64,000 nt of DNA from Bacteroidota bacterium. GTDB lineage: Bacteria > Bacteroidota > Bacteroidia > UKL13-3. The position numbers and the translations under genes were made by a program. Of this stretch, positions 44,985-54,190 are shown piece after piece; the first letter of the stretch is position 1, and the number at the start of each line of letters is the position of its first letter. The stretch is from assembly GCA_947477885.1 (NCBI GenBank), contig CANJUD010000012.1, positions 53,725 through 117,724 of the forward strand. The letters run 5' to 3'. The notes under the pieces are model-generated. The model was not told where the DNA came from and made no database searches. It worked only from the letters and a program-made list of their open reading frames with translations.

Positions 44985-46856
44985 TTACTCAAATTGTAAA
45001 TCACACAAGTTTCTGTAGAGTCCTCCCACTTGGGCATAGAGCTCATTATGGGTGCCTTGCTGGGCAACGGTTCCCTTATCTATTACAACAATTTGATGGG
45101 CATTGCGAATGGTGCTTAATCTGTGTGCAATTACAAACGATGTACGTCCTTGCATTAACAAATCTAGAGCTTCTTGCACCAATTGTTCGCTTTCACTATC
45201 GAGGCTACTGGTAGCTTCATCCAAAATAAGTATAGCAGGATTTTTCAATATCGCCCGTGCAATTGCTACGCGTTGGCGTTGGCCGCCTGATAATTGTATA
45301 CCACGTTCGCCTACTATAGTATTATAACCTTCGGGAAATTGCATGATAAAATTATGTGCATTTGCTTTTTTGGCAGCCTCTTCAATTTCTTCTTTTGAAG
45401 CAGCGGGCCGGCCGTATAATATATTTTCGGCAATGCTGCCGCCAAACAATATGACATCCTGGGGCACTAAAGCCATCTGACTTCGCAAGTAAGTTAGTGA
45501 ATAATCACTGCTGGGTTTTCCGTCAATTAATATTTTTCCGCTCTGTGAATTATAGAAGCCTAGCAATAAATTAGCTACGGTCGATTTGCCGGTACCACTA
45601 GGGCCAACGATGGCAATTTCTTGTCCTTGGTCTGCAGAAAAAGATATATTGTTTAACACAGGAATATCAGGTCGGCTGGGATAATTGAATGATATATTTT
45701 GAAATGAAACTTCACCTTTTAATCGGGGCTGTTCTTCAACTTTTAATTCTGTATCAATATTCTCACCTTCCTCACGCAGAATTTCCCGAACACGCTGTGT
45801 TGCTCCAATCGTTTTTTGCAATTGGCTAAACATGTCTGCAAAGCCTGCCATCGTTCCTCCAACAAAACTTGTGAGTACCACAAACTTCACCAAATCGCCC
45901 ACTGATATATCACCTGCTTGTACTAATCCTACACCATACCACACCACAAATCCTATAGCACCGAACACAGAAAATATAAGTCCCGAAATAAATAGCCCGC
46001 GGTAGAAAGCATTTTGAATGGAGGTTTTCACCACCATATCCATACTTTTACCATAGCGGCGTGTTTCAAATCCTTCATTGGTGAATGCTTTCACAATTCC
46101 GATTGCTTGAAAAGCTTCATGAACGATAGTGCCCGTGTCGGCTAGTTGGTCCTGTGCTTCTTTCGATTTTTTGCGGATACGAACTCCAAACACTACAGCT
46201 AAAACAGCAATAATAGGAACAACACCCAGCATCACCATTGCCATTTTGGGCGATATGAAAAATATGAGCCAAAGACCCGCAACTAATGTGATAATACCTC
46301 TTAAAAACTCAGCAAGCATGGATGATATCGCATCTTGTATCTGACTTAAGTCTGCAGTAATGCGGCTGCTCAGCTCCCCCACCCTCCGTTGACTAAAAAA
46401 GTTCATAGGCATGGTCAATATTTTTGAGAAAACAGATTTACGCAAATCGGCAAGTGATCTTTCGCCCGCTTGCGTGAGCATATATACCCGCATAAAAGAG
46501 AATATCATTTGCAAGCCCAGTTGACCTATGATTAAAAATAAAACAGTGGTGCGAGAAATTTCGGTAACGCCCAATAAATTTTTGAGTGCTGTGCCCATTT
46601 GGCCACCCGGAATTGCTGCTCCGTTTTGGTGTTTCGGGTCCACCACATCTATCATCAATCCCAATAAAAAAGGGAATAGTAAAGTTGATAATGCCGATAA
46701 TCCTATGAATAATAAACCAAGCCAAAAATAAACACGATAAGGTTTTACATAATCGAAAACCATGAGCGATTGCCTCAGTGATTCTCTCGTAATTTTTGCT
46801 TTCGGCATTTCTGTTTCTTTGCCGTTGGTGGTAGTTTTTCCTCTTCTAGATGCCAT
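44985..46856 (-). CDS. ABC exporter, fused permease and ATPase (MsbA/LmrA type)
   Basis: 623 residues: about six transmembrane helices (40-340; FWLGLLFIGLSALSTLLFPF, VFLIIGQLGLQMIFSFMRVY) then an ATPase domain with Walker A GPSGTGKST, Q-loop PQDVILFGG, signature LSGGQRQRVAIARAIL, Walker B LILDEATSSLD and the switch His (IAHRLST). Works as a homodimer. Family members export lipids, peptides or drugs; substrate is not predictable. A basic N-terminal extension (MASRRGKTTTNGKE) precedes the first helix. Confidence 0.93.
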   Translation of the reverse strand: MASRRGKTTTNGKETEMPKAKITRESLRQSLMVFDYVKPYRVYFWLGLLFIGLSALSTLLFPFLLGLMIDVVDPKHQNGAAIPGGQMGTALKNLLGVTEISRTTVLFLIIGQLGLQMIFSFMRVYMLTQAGERSLADLRKSVFSKILTMPMNFFSQRRVGELSSRITADLSQIQDAISSMLAEFLRGIITLVAGLWLIFFISPKMAMVMLGVVPIIAVLAVVFGVRIRKKSKEAQDQLADTGTIVHEAFQAIGIVKAFTNEGFETRRYGKSMDMVVKTSIQNAFYRGLFISGLIFSVFGAIGFVVWYGVGLVQAGDISVGDLVKFVVLTSFVGGTMAGFADMFSQLQKTIGATQRVREILREEGENIDTELKVEEQPRLKGEVSFQNISFNYPSRPDIPVLNNISFSADQGQEIAIVGPSGTGKSTVANLLLGFYNSQSGKILIDGKPSSDYSLTYLRSQMALVPQDVILFGGSIAENILYGRPAASKEEIEEAAKKANAHNFIMQFPEGYNTIVGERGIQLSGGQRQRVAIARAILKNPAILILDEATSSLDSESEQLVQEALDLLMQGRTSFVIAHRLSTIRNAHQIVVIDKGTVAQQGTHNELYAQVGGLYRNLCDLQFE

Positions 46857-46862
46857 TTTTTT

Positions 46863-46892
46863 AGTGGTTAGTAATTAGTAGTCAGTAATTAG
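46863..46892. repeat. Loose tandem of tagtggttag/tagtcagtaatt words
   Basis: agtggttagtaattagtagt then cagtaatt, a diverged relative of the 14-bp units at 10363-10404 and 61479-61506, immediately before the ABC exporter start. Confidence 0.65.
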
Positions 46893-47009
46893 AGCCATAC
46901 GGCAGATATAACTGACTCGCACCGCGAAAATATGTTTGATAGGTGGGCTTTGGGAAATAAAATTTTTGAAACGTGAAAATTTAGGTCTTAGGCAAATATT
47001 ATAATATAA

Positions 47010-47039
47010 TTGTCGGCTAAATATTTTGGGCTAATTTTG
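47010..47039 (+). promoter_or_regulatory. Promoter of the FKBP-type lipoprotein
   Basis: TTG (47010-47012), 19-nt spacer and TAATTTTG (47032-47039) match the consensus; leader about 55 nt. Confidence 0.7.
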
Positions 47040-47101
47040 AACCGGGTAAAAATTAAAGTGTCTCCACAATAAAAATTATATAATTCCGTTATAAAAACAT
47101 C

Positions 47102-47563
47102 ATGAAGAAAATACTATATACTATATTGGCCATAGTTGCCATCAATGCTTGTAAAAATGAAAATGAGACTAAATTGGTGGGCGATGCGAAATTTTTCATT
47201 AAGAAAAATGGACCAAAGCCAGTGTTTGGCGACAATGTAAAAATGAGCTATAAAATGTTTTATCTAATGCCTGACGGTAGCGTAAAAAAATTATTTAAAA
47301 GCAACGATTCTTTAGATCAAACTATTTTGCTCGAGAGAGATTTTGTGGGTGGCACCAATGATTGTGTTTTGCAAATGGGCGTGGGCGACAGTGCTGAATT
47401 CAAAATAAGTGCCGATTCAGTTTTCAAAATGGCACAAAGTGAATTGCCTGATTTTATGAAAAAGGGCGACAAAATAAAATTGGTGGTGAAACTAAATGAT
47501 GTGTTTCCCCAAGGCGGTGGCGACGTAAAAATACATTTAGACCCTACCATAAAAGCCAATTAA
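47102..47563 (+). CDS. FKBP-like lipoprotein
   Basis: 153 residues. A short hydrophobic start ending AINAC (Cys17) fits a lipobox, so it is likely anchored in the envelope. The rest resembles one FKBP prolyl-isomerase domain (VFGDNVKMSYKMFYLMPDGS, LQMGVGDSAEFKISADSVF, KKGDKIKLVVKLNDVF), but several pocket residues normally in FKBP (the Y/D/F/W set) are not obvious, so activity is uncertain. It lies 47 bp upstream of a three-domain FKBP gene, which has its own -7 box. Confidence 0.75.
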   Translation: MKKILYTILAIVAINACKNENETKLVGDAKFFIKKNGPKPVFGDNVKMSYKMFYLMPDGSVKKLFKSNDSLDQTILLERDFVGGTNDCVLQMGVGDSAEFKISADSVFKMAQSELPDFMKKGDKIKLVVKLNDVFPQGGGDVKIHLDPTIKAN

Positions 47564-47577
47564 TAATTGATTGGTCT

Positions 47578-47585
47578 TATCTTTG
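47578..47585 (+). promoter_or_regulatory. -7 box of the triple-FKBP gene
   Basis: TATCTTTG, perfect TAnnTTTG; no TTG at the usual distance upstream. Leader about 20 nt. Confidence 0.5.
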
Positions 47586-47610
47586 CAGCCTTAAAATAAA
47601 AAATAAAATA

Positions 47611-48900
47611 ATGCAAAGAATTTCCCTCGTATTTTTATCCATCATTCTTAGTTGTTCCTTTTTGTTGGGACAAACAAAAACGCAAACAAGTCCAAATGCA
47701 AAAGCTTTGGCTAAACCTATTCAAAAACCAAATCTCAGAAAACCAATGAACGACACTATCAATGCTCCCGGCGGGCTAAAAATTATTATCACTCAAAAAA
47801 ACACAAACCCCAAAGCCGCAGATGGCGACCAAGTAAAGGTACATTATATAGGAAAACTTACCAATGGAACTGTGTTCGACGAATCAATAGGCAGGGGTCA
47901 ACCTTTTGCTTTTACCTTAGGTTCTCACTCCGTAATTGAAGGTTGGGACATGGGGATTAAATATTTAGGACAAGGTGAGAAAGCGACCTTGATAATACCA
48001 CCAGCAATGGGATATGGTGAAGCAGACCAAGGCACTATTCCGGCAAATTCTACTTTAATATTCGATGTGGAATTGGTGGAAGTTATTAAACCAACTCCTA
48101 TTAGCCTAGATGGCAAAGAGGTATTAACCACTGCAAGTGGAATAAAATACTATTATATACAAAAAGGTAACGGACGCAAAACACAAAAGGGTGATAATGT
48201 AAGTGTGCATTACACGGGTAAATTAATGACAGGCAAAAAGTTTGACAGTTCATTAGATAGGGGCCAACCATTTAGTGTTCCTTTGGGGCAAGGCCGTGTA
48301 ATAGCAGGTTGGGAAGAAGCATTGGCATTAATGAATGTGGGCGACAAAGCCGCCTTTGTGATACCGGCCAATCTTGCTTACGGCGAACGTGCAGTTGGAG
48401 GTGTAATTCCTGCAAATTCTATTTTGTATTTTGAAATAGAAGTATTGGACGCACAACAAGAAGTTAATGTGGAGCAAACACAAGTACAACCAACAACAAC
48501 AGCAAAAACAACTACTAAGTGTCAGCCACATCCTTTTAATATAGCAGGAAAAAAAATAGAGACCACTGCTTCAGGTCTTCAATATATAATAATAAAGAAA
48601 AGTGGCAGTGGCCAAAAACCCGTTGCTGGGCAAACAGTTTTGGTGCATTATACAGGTAGTTTGTCTAACGGTAAAAAATTCGATAGTTCGCTTGACCGTG
48701 GCGAACCGCTTGATTTCCCTTTGGGGCAAGGCCGTGTAATAAAGGGGTGGGACGAAGGGATAGCCAACATGGAAGTTGGAGATTGCGTACGTCTAATTAT
48801 TCCTCCCGCATTGGGCTATGGTAGTCAGGATGTAGGGAATGGATTAATACCTCCAAATTCAACTTTGATTTTCGATTGTGAGTTGATGGGGATTAAATAG
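47611..48900 (+). CDS. Secreted protein with three tandem FKBP prolyl-isomerase domains
   Basis: 429 residues with a signal peptide (SLVFLSIILSCSFLLGQ). Three FKBP domains follow, at about 55-155, 170-280 and 315-429, each with the V-x-V-H-Y-x-G-K/S, F-D-S/E-S and G-W-D/E-x-G/A patterns (VKVHYIGKLTNGTVFDES, VSVHYTGKLMTGKKFDSS, VLVHYTGSLSNGKKFDSS) and the final P-P/A-N-S-x-L-I/Y-F-D/E strand. Most bacterial FKBPs have one such domain. A Thr/Gln-rich linker separates domains 2 and 3. It probably helps fold exported proteins outside the inner membrane. Confidence 0.92.
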   Translation: MQRISLVFLSIILSCSFLLGQTKTQTSPNAKALAKPIQKPNLRKPMNDTINAPGGLKIIITQKNTNPKAADGDQVKVHYIGKLTNGTVFDESIGRGQPFAFTLGSHSVIEGWDMGIKYLGQGEKATLIIPPAMGYGEADQGTIPANSTLIFDVELVEVIKPTPISLDGKEVLTTASGIKYYYIQKGNGRKTQKGDNVSVHYTGKLMTGKKFDSSLDRGQPFSVPLGQGRVIAGWEEALALMNVGDKAAFVIPANLAYGERAVGGVIPANSILYFEIEVLDAQQEVNVEQTQVQPTTTAKTTTKCQPHPFNIAGKKIETTASGLQYIIIKKSGSGQKPVAGQTVLVHYTGSLSNGKKFDSSLDRGEPLDFPLGQGRVIKGWDEGIANMEVGDCVRLIIPPALGYGSQDVGNGLIPPNSTLIFDCELMGIK

Positions 48901-48963
48901 TATTTTATATTTTACAATCATTGTTTTTTATTTTTTTAAAATGAAAAATGCAACATTTTTATT

Positions 48964-49833
48964 TTGACAAAATATACCACACTTCTCTTTTTATTATTAT
49001 ATAATATATGCAATGGACAAACCATGGAGAAAAGCTTGCTGTGGAAGGTGAGTGGCAATGGTGTGAAAGGTGATTGTTATATATATGGCACATTCCATTT
49101 GGGTGTAAAGCCCAATGATAAAAAACTAGCCCAGTACGATTCTGTTATTAATTTGTGTGAGGCGTTTTACGGGGAAATGAATCTTGATTCAGTAACCCAA
49201 AATAATATTTTAAAACATGCTTTATTGAGAGGTCGCGATTTGGAGAGCTGTTTCAAGCCAGAAGATTATTTAAAAGCTAAAGATTATTTACAAGATAGTT
49301 TTGATATAGATATTAAAGATTATAAAAAGTTTAAACCTGCTTTTGTGCAAACCATGTTGGCTGCAATAGAATTGATGAAATCGGAAAATATTGATGACAA
49401 GAGTTTTTCCATCGACAAAAAATTATTTTCATTAGCAAAAGCTAGCCATAAAAAATTAAGAGGCTTTGAAACCGACGAGAAACAAGCATCGATGCTGTTT
49501 GATGAAAGCCCAGTGGAGAAGCAAGCTACAAACTTTGTAACAGGATTAAAAAAGGAAAGAGAAGACACAGGAATGATGACCAAGTTATTGGAGTATTATA
49601 GAGCAGGTGATTTAGACAATTTAAATAAACTGGCCAAAGAATCGGAAGGGGTTTATGATATGGATATTTTGCTCGACAATCGCAATAAAAGTTGGGCAGA
49701 AATTTTTGCTGACCAAGCACCCAAACAATCAATGTTTATAGCTGTGGGTGCAATGCATTTGCCCGGAGAAATAGGATTGCTGAATTTGCTAAAACAAAAG
49801 GGGTATAACGTTTCTGCTGTTATACTAAAATAG
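48964..49833 (+). CDS. TraB/GumN family protein
   Basis: 289 residues from a TTG start that gives a signal peptide (TLLFLLLYNICNGQ). The TraB/GumN hallmarks are visible: LLWKVSGNGVKGDCYIYGTFHLG near the mature N-terminus and the late AVGAMHLPGEIGLLNLLKQKGY. The two GxH-type motifs (G-T-F-H, G-A-M-H) are the conserved, putatively catalytic residues of this family, related to Tiki metalloproteases. Function unknown in bacteria. It is 18 bp upstream of lhgO on the same strand. Confidence 0.88.
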   Translation: MTKYTTLLFLLLYNICNGQTMEKSLLWKVSGNGVKGDCYIYGTFHLGVKPNDKKLAQYDSVINLCEAFYGEMNLDSVTQNNILKHALLRGRDLESCFKPEDYLKAKDYLQDSFDIDIKDYKKFKPAFVQTMLAAIELMKSENIDDKSFSIDKKLFSLAKASHKKLRGFETDEKQASMLFDESPVEKQATNFVTGLKKEREDTGMMTKLLEYYRAGDLDNLNKLAKESEGVYDMDILLDNRNKSWAEIFADQAPKQSMFIAVGAMHLPGEIGLLNLLKQKGYNVSAVILK

Positions 49834-49851
49834 TTATCGTTTCAAAAAAAC

Positions 49852-51048
49852 ATGAAATACGATATCACTATAATAGGAGGCGGGATAGTAGGATTAGCAA
49901 CGGGATATCATTTGATAAAAAACAATCCCAAATTAAAAATTGCGATATTAGAAAAGGAGCATGAAGTTGCTTGTCACCAAACGGGTCATAATAGCGGTGT
50001 AATACATAGTGGCATCTATTATAAACATGGAAGTAGTAAAGCTATTAATTGTTTGCGGGGTTATGATATGCTTATAGAGTTTGCCAATCAATATGAAATC
50101 CCCTATGATCTTTGCGGAAAAATTATTGTAGCTACCGATGAAAAAGAATTGCCCGCTTTAGAAAATATATATAACAGAGGAATAGAAAATGGGTTGAAAG
50201 GATTACTCAAAATAAGCGAGCAACAAATAAAAGAATATGAGCCTCATTGTGCTGGTATTAGCGGGATTGTGGTACCACAAACAGGAATTATTAATTACAA
50301 AACTGTTTCATTAAAGTATGCAGAATTATTTGTTGAAATGGGTGGAGAAATACACTACAATGAAAAAGTGATTGACATCATCGAGAAAGATTATAATAGT
50401 ATACAAACAGAAAGAAACAAATACCAAACCCAATATATTATAAACTGTGCTGGATTATTTTGTGATACGATTGCGGCTTTGAGCGAAGAAAAATTAAATG
50501 TTCGCATTATACCATTCCGCGGAGAGTATTATATATTAAAACCTGAAAAACAATATCTGGTCAATAATTTAATATATCCAGTTCCAGATCCCAATTTCCC
50601 ATTTCTGGGCGTGCATTTTACTCGTATGATTGGTGGTGGTATTGAAGCTGGGCCTAATGCGGTTTTTGCATTCGGGAAAGAAGCTTATAAGAAAACTGAT
50701 TTTAATTTGGCAGAATTGTGGCAGTCATTATCATGGCCTGGATTTAGAAAAGTGGCGATGAAATATTGGAAAACGGGAATGGGAGAATTTTATCGTTCCT
50801 TCTCCAAATCTGCATTCACCAAAGCATTGCAACGATTAATTCCTGAAATACAAAAAGATGATTTAATTCCAGGAGGTTCAGGTATACGTGCTCAGGCTTG
50901 CAGTCGAGATGGGCAGTTGTTGGATGATTTTAGTATTGTAGATAAAGGAACTATTATACATGTACTCAATGCCCCGTCGCCAGCGGCTACATCTAGTTTG
51001 TCCATTGGGCTTACTATAGCTGAGATGATGGAGAAAAGGAATATATAA
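49852..51048 (+). CDS. lhgO: L-2-hydroxyglutarate oxidase
   Basis: 398 residues, FAD-dependent. N-terminal dinucleotide fold IIGGGIVGLATGYHLIKN with the acidic end ILEKEHEVACHQTGHNSGVIHSG-type segment (family hallmark, residues about 30-56), IIVATDEKELPAL, and C-terminal GSGIRAQACSRDGQLLDDF. It oxidises L-2-hydroxyglutarate to 2-oxoglutarate, feeding electrons to the membrane. It has no promoter box of its own; it lies 18 bp after the TraB gene and 2 bp before the next gene. Confidence 0.92.
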   Translation: MKYDITIIGGGIVGLATGYHLIKNNPKLKIAILEKEHEVACHQTGHNSGVIHSGIYYKHGSSKAINCLRGYDMLIEFANQYEIPYDLCGKIIVATDEKELPALENIYNRGIENGLKGLLKISEQQIKEYEPHCAGISGIVVPQTGIINYKTVSLKYAELFVEMGGEIHYNEKVIDIIEKDYNSIQTERNKYQTQYIINCAGLFCDTIAALSEEKLNVRIIPFRGEYYILKPEKQYLVNNLIYPVPDPNFPFLGVHFTRMIGGGIEAGPNAVFAFGKEAYKKTDFNLAELWQSLSWPGFRKVAMKYWKTGMGEFYRSFSKSAFTKALQRLIPEIQKDDLIPGGSGIRAQACSRDGQLLDDFSIVDKGTIIHVLNAPSPAATSSLSIGLTIAEMMEKRNI

Positions 51049-51050
51049 CA

Positions 51051-51587
51051 ATGGCATACTTAAAACTACCTATCATATTAATTTCAATTTTATTTTCGAC
51101 AAATATTTTTGCTCATCAATTTGATACAATCACAGTAAATACTACTACGAAAAAAATTACAGTAGGTAAACATATTATACTTTCATCTACTACCATCGAT
51201 AGAATAAAAAAAATGTTTGGTGAACCTGATAGGGTGGAGAAGCTAGCTGGTAGAGAAAGAGTTTATGCGTATGATAGATTTGGCTTTTCTATTGAAATTG
51301 GAAGAGATACAGCTGTAAAAACTATTGTCTCATTCAGCATTACTTATAATTTTGATGGCGATAAAAAAGTATCTAAAAATAAATATAGTGGAGTTTTGAT
51401 TTTAGATAATTATCATATAACTAATAAAACCACAGGAGCTGATATAATTGCAAAGACTACTATCAAATTAAATTGTTTGGGAGCTATCATGTGTGTCACC
51501 GATCCAAATTTTAAAGGGTTGGGTGTGATGATATCTTACGTGAAAGAAATTAAAGAGATTGCAGTGATAGGGCTTAAGCTCAATTGA
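51051..51587 (+). CDS. Secreted protein of unknown function
   Basis: 178 residues with a signal peptide (ILISILFSTNIFAH, cleaved near 22). The mature part has a repeated small beta pattern (VNTTTKKITVGKHIILSS, YAYDRFGFSIEIGRDTAV) and a loop IKKMFGEPDRVEK, as seen in small BamE/SmpA-like envelope proteins, but I cannot assign a family. It starts 2 bp after lhgO ends, so the two are probably co-transcribed. Confidence 0.65.
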   Translation: MAYLKLPIILISILFSTNIFAHQFDTITVNTTTKKITVGKHIILSSTTIDRIKKMFGEPDRVEKLAGRERVYAYDRFGFSIEIGRDTAVKTIVSFSITYNFDGDKKVSKNKYSGVLILDNYHITNKTTGADIIAKTTIKLNCLGAIMCVTDPNFKGLGVMISYVKEIKEIAVIGLKLN

Positions 51588-51699
51588 TCCAAAGGGTTTC
51601 TCACATACAATACAGATTTCACTGAAAAGGAATTAGGCTAGGTGTTTTTTAGTATTAACGTAGTTTTATTATAATCAACATAATATCCTTTTTTTTACG

Positions 51700-51707
51700 C
51701 AACTTTG
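51700..51707 (+). promoter_or_regulatory. -7-like box of hutH abutting the start codon
   Basis: CAACTTTG differs from TAnnTTTG only at the first base; its last base is 5 nt before the ATG at 51712. Confidence 0.45.
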
Positions 51708-51711
51708 CAGC

Positions 51712-53202
51712 ATGGCTGCACTGTCAAATCAAAAACATTATACCATCGAAGAACTAGGTCGATTGCTTGCTGCTACTGAGCAGCATGAGTTGGGCTCTGA
51801 CATTACAAAAGCTATTGAGCATTGCTATCAGTTTTTGCAACAAAAAATTTCAACTCCAGGTGCTGTATTTTATGGCATCAATACCGGCTTCGGTTCTCTA
51901 TGCGACACAGTGATTGATGATAATCAGCTTGAACAACTGCAAACCAATCTGCTTCGCTCGCATGCATGTGGAACTGGAAAACAGGTTCCCAAAGAGGTGG
52001 TTCGTGCAATGTTGTTATTAAAAGTTTTGGGCCTAAGCAAAGGATATTCGGGAGTTCAACCACAAACAGTTCAACGGCTTTTAGATTTTTTTAATAACCA
52101 TATATATCCAGTCGTATACGAACAAGGGAGCCTTGGTGCATCGGGCGATTTGGCTCCTTTGGCACATATGTGTTTGCCATTATTGGGCGAAGGAGAAGTA
52201 TTATATAATAATAAGGACCGTATACAATCAGCCTCACAATTAAAATCTTTATTCGAACCTATTATTCTTGGCCCGAAAGAAGGATTGGCTTTAATAAACG
52301 GAACACAGTTTATGAGCGGCTATGGTACTATTATATTATTAAAAGCTGCCAAACTTATTGAAGCCGCCACAGGCATTGCAGCATTAAGTGCAGAAGCATT
52401 TGCTTGCCGTTATGATGCATTCGATTCGTTGGTGCATGGCATTCGTCCACATGCCGGGCAAGTGAGCGAAGCACAACAATTTTTGAAATGGATTGATGGA
52501 AGTCCATTTGCTGCAGAACAAAAAGCACAGGTGCAAGATCCCTATTCTTTCCGTTGCATTCCGCAAGTGCATGGTGCCACACGTGGTGTGTATAATCATG
52601 TATGCAGTGTGTTCGAAACGGAAGTGAATGCGGTGAGTGACAATCCGAATATTTTTGCTGATGAAGATCGTATTATATCAGGTGGAAATTTTCATGGACA
52701 ACCTTTGGCATTGGCTTTAGATTATTTAAAAATTGCCATGCACGAAATTGGAAATATATCAGAACGCAGAACCTATCAATTGGTATCGGGCTTACGCGGG
52801 CTGCCGCCATTCCTAGCTCCCAACGCAGGAGTGAATTCTGGATTTATGATACCACAATATACAGCTGCTAGTATAGTTAGTAAAAATAAACAGCTATGTA
52901 CACCTGCAAGTGCTGATAGCATAGTGAGCAGTAATGGGCAAGAAGACCATGTGAGCATGGGTGCCAATGCGGCTGTGCAAGCATATGAAGTAGTGAATAA
53001 TTTACAACAAATTCTTGCTATAGAATTGATGACTGCTGCACAAGCTTTTGAATTTCGCAGACCAAAAAAGACATCAGAAAAATTAGAAAACTTATATCAT
53101 ACTTTCCGCAAAGAAGTACCATTTATCGATCAAGATATATATATGCATCCTTTGCTTATTGCCTCAAATAATTTTATAAATGGATACAGATTTAACAAAT
53201 AA
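51712..53202 (+). CDS. hutH: Histidine ammonia-lyase
   Basis: 496 residues. The catalytic MIO group forms from Ala143-Ser144-Gly145 in GSLGASGDLAPLAHM; the partner segments FYGINTGFGSL and QDPYSFRCIPQVHGATRG and the late SADSIVSSNGQEDHVSMG are intact. It deaminates histidine to urocanate, the first step of histidine use. Other hut genes are not in the window. The end overlaps era by 23 bp. A -7-like box lies 5 nt before the ATG. Confidence 0.95.
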   Translation: MAALSNQKHYTIEELGRLLAATEQHELGSDITKAIEHCYQFLQQKISTPGAVFYGINTGFGSLCDTVIDDNQLEQLQTNLLRSHACGTGKQVPKEVVRAMLLLKVLGLSKGYSGVQPQTVQRLLDFFNNHIYPVVYEQGSLGASGDLAPLAHMCLPLLGEGEVLYNNKDRIQSASQLKSLFEPIILGPKEGLALINGTQFMSGYGTIILLKAAKLIEAATGIAALSAEAFACRYDAFDSLVHGIRPHAGQVSEAQQFLKWIDGSPFAAEQKAQVQDPYSFRCIPQVHGATRGVYNHVCSVFETEVNAVSDNPNIFADEDRIISGGNFHGQPLALALDYLKIAMHEIGNISERRTYQLVSGLRGLPPFLAPNAGVNSGFMIPQYTAASIVSKNKQLCTPASADSIVSSNGQEDHVSMGANAAVQAYEVVNNLQQILAIELMTAAQAFEFRRPKKTSEKLENLYHTFRKEVPFIDQDIYMHPLLIASNNFINGYRFNK

Positions 53203-54079
53203 AACTCTCGCTCACTCAGGTTTTGTGAGTATCATAGGCAGGCCCAATGCGGGCAAGTCTACCTTGCTCAATGCCATACTGGGCGAGCACCTTTCTATCG
53301 TTACTCATAAAGCACAAACTACGCGTCATCGTATACAAGGTATATTAAGTGGCGAAGATTATCAAATCGTTTTTTCTGATACGCCAGGCACTTTAAAACC
53401 TGCACATAAACTTCATGAAAAAATGATGGGATTTGTGAACGAAAGCTTTGCCGATGCCGATGTATTTGTATATATGATAGACTTGGATGATAGATGGGAA
53501 GATGATGAGTTTGTGCAAAAGCTAAAAAAGATGGAAACCCCTGTAATAGCAGTGCTCAACAAGATGGATATCAGCACACCTGCAGAGGTGAATGCACGCA
53601 TGGAACAGGTAAAAGAATTGCTAGCACCTGCACATATATTAGCGATTTCCGTGCTCAAAAAATTCAATGTAGATACATTGTTAGATTTGATAAAATCTCT
53701 TCTTCCAGAAGGACCATACTATTATGATCCCGAACAACTCACAGACCGTAGCGAAAGATTTATTGCAGCCGAAATGATACGCGAACAAATTATGACAGCC
53801 TATCAGGAAGAGGTTCCTTATAATGTAGAAGTAGTGATAGAAAGTTTTAAAGATCATCCTACTATATTAAAAATCGAAGCAACAATATATGTGATGCGTG
53901 ATAGTCAAAAAGCTATATTAATTGGCAAGGGTGGGTCGAAATTGAAAATGATTGGAAGCCGCTCCCGGCATACGATGGAGAAGTTTTGGAAGAAGCAAGT
54001 TTTTCTGCATACTTTTGTGAAAGTGAAAGAGAATTGGCGTAATGATGAGGGGTTGCTGAAACAGTTTGGGTATGAGTGA
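53180..54079 (+). CDS. era: Ribosome-assembly GTPase Era
   Basis: 299 residues. GTPase motifs G1 GRPNAGKST (20-28), G2 TTRHRIQG, G3 DTPG and G4 NKMD are followed by the C-terminal KH domain with ILIGKGGSKLKMIGSRSR, which binds 16S rRNA 3' ends during 30S assembly. It overlaps the end of hutH by 23 bp, so a metabolic and a ribosome-assembly gene share an mRNA. Length normal. Confidence 0.96.
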   Translation: MDTDLTNKTLAHSGFVSIIGRPNAGKSTLLNAILGEHLSIVTHKAQTTRHRIQGILSGEDYQIVFSDTPGTLKPAHKLHEKMMGFVNESFADADVFVYMIDLDDRWEDDEFVQKLKKMETPVIAVLNKMDISTPAEVNARMEQVKELLAPAHILAISVLKKFNVDTLLDLIKSLLPEGPYYYDPEQLTDRSERFIAAEMIREQIMTAYQEEVPYNVEVVIESFKDHPTILKIEATIYVMRDSQKAILIGKGGSKLKMIGSRSRHTMEKFWKKQVFLHTFVKVKENWRNDEGLLKQFGYE

Positions 54080-54112
54080 GAATTGTTAATTGTTAATGAT
54101 AAATGATGAATG
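54077..54112. repeat. Tandem attgttaatg word after era
   Basis: gaattgttaattgttaatga then taaatgatgaatggg; the same ttaatgataaatgg word occurs at 914-946 across another gene's start. No coding meaning evident here. Confidence 0.6.
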
Positions 54113-54190
54113 GGAGGGGGAATTACTTCCTCTATTTTCTGCTAATTTAAAAGTTCAAAGTATAATAATATTTTTATATAGTTTATAATA

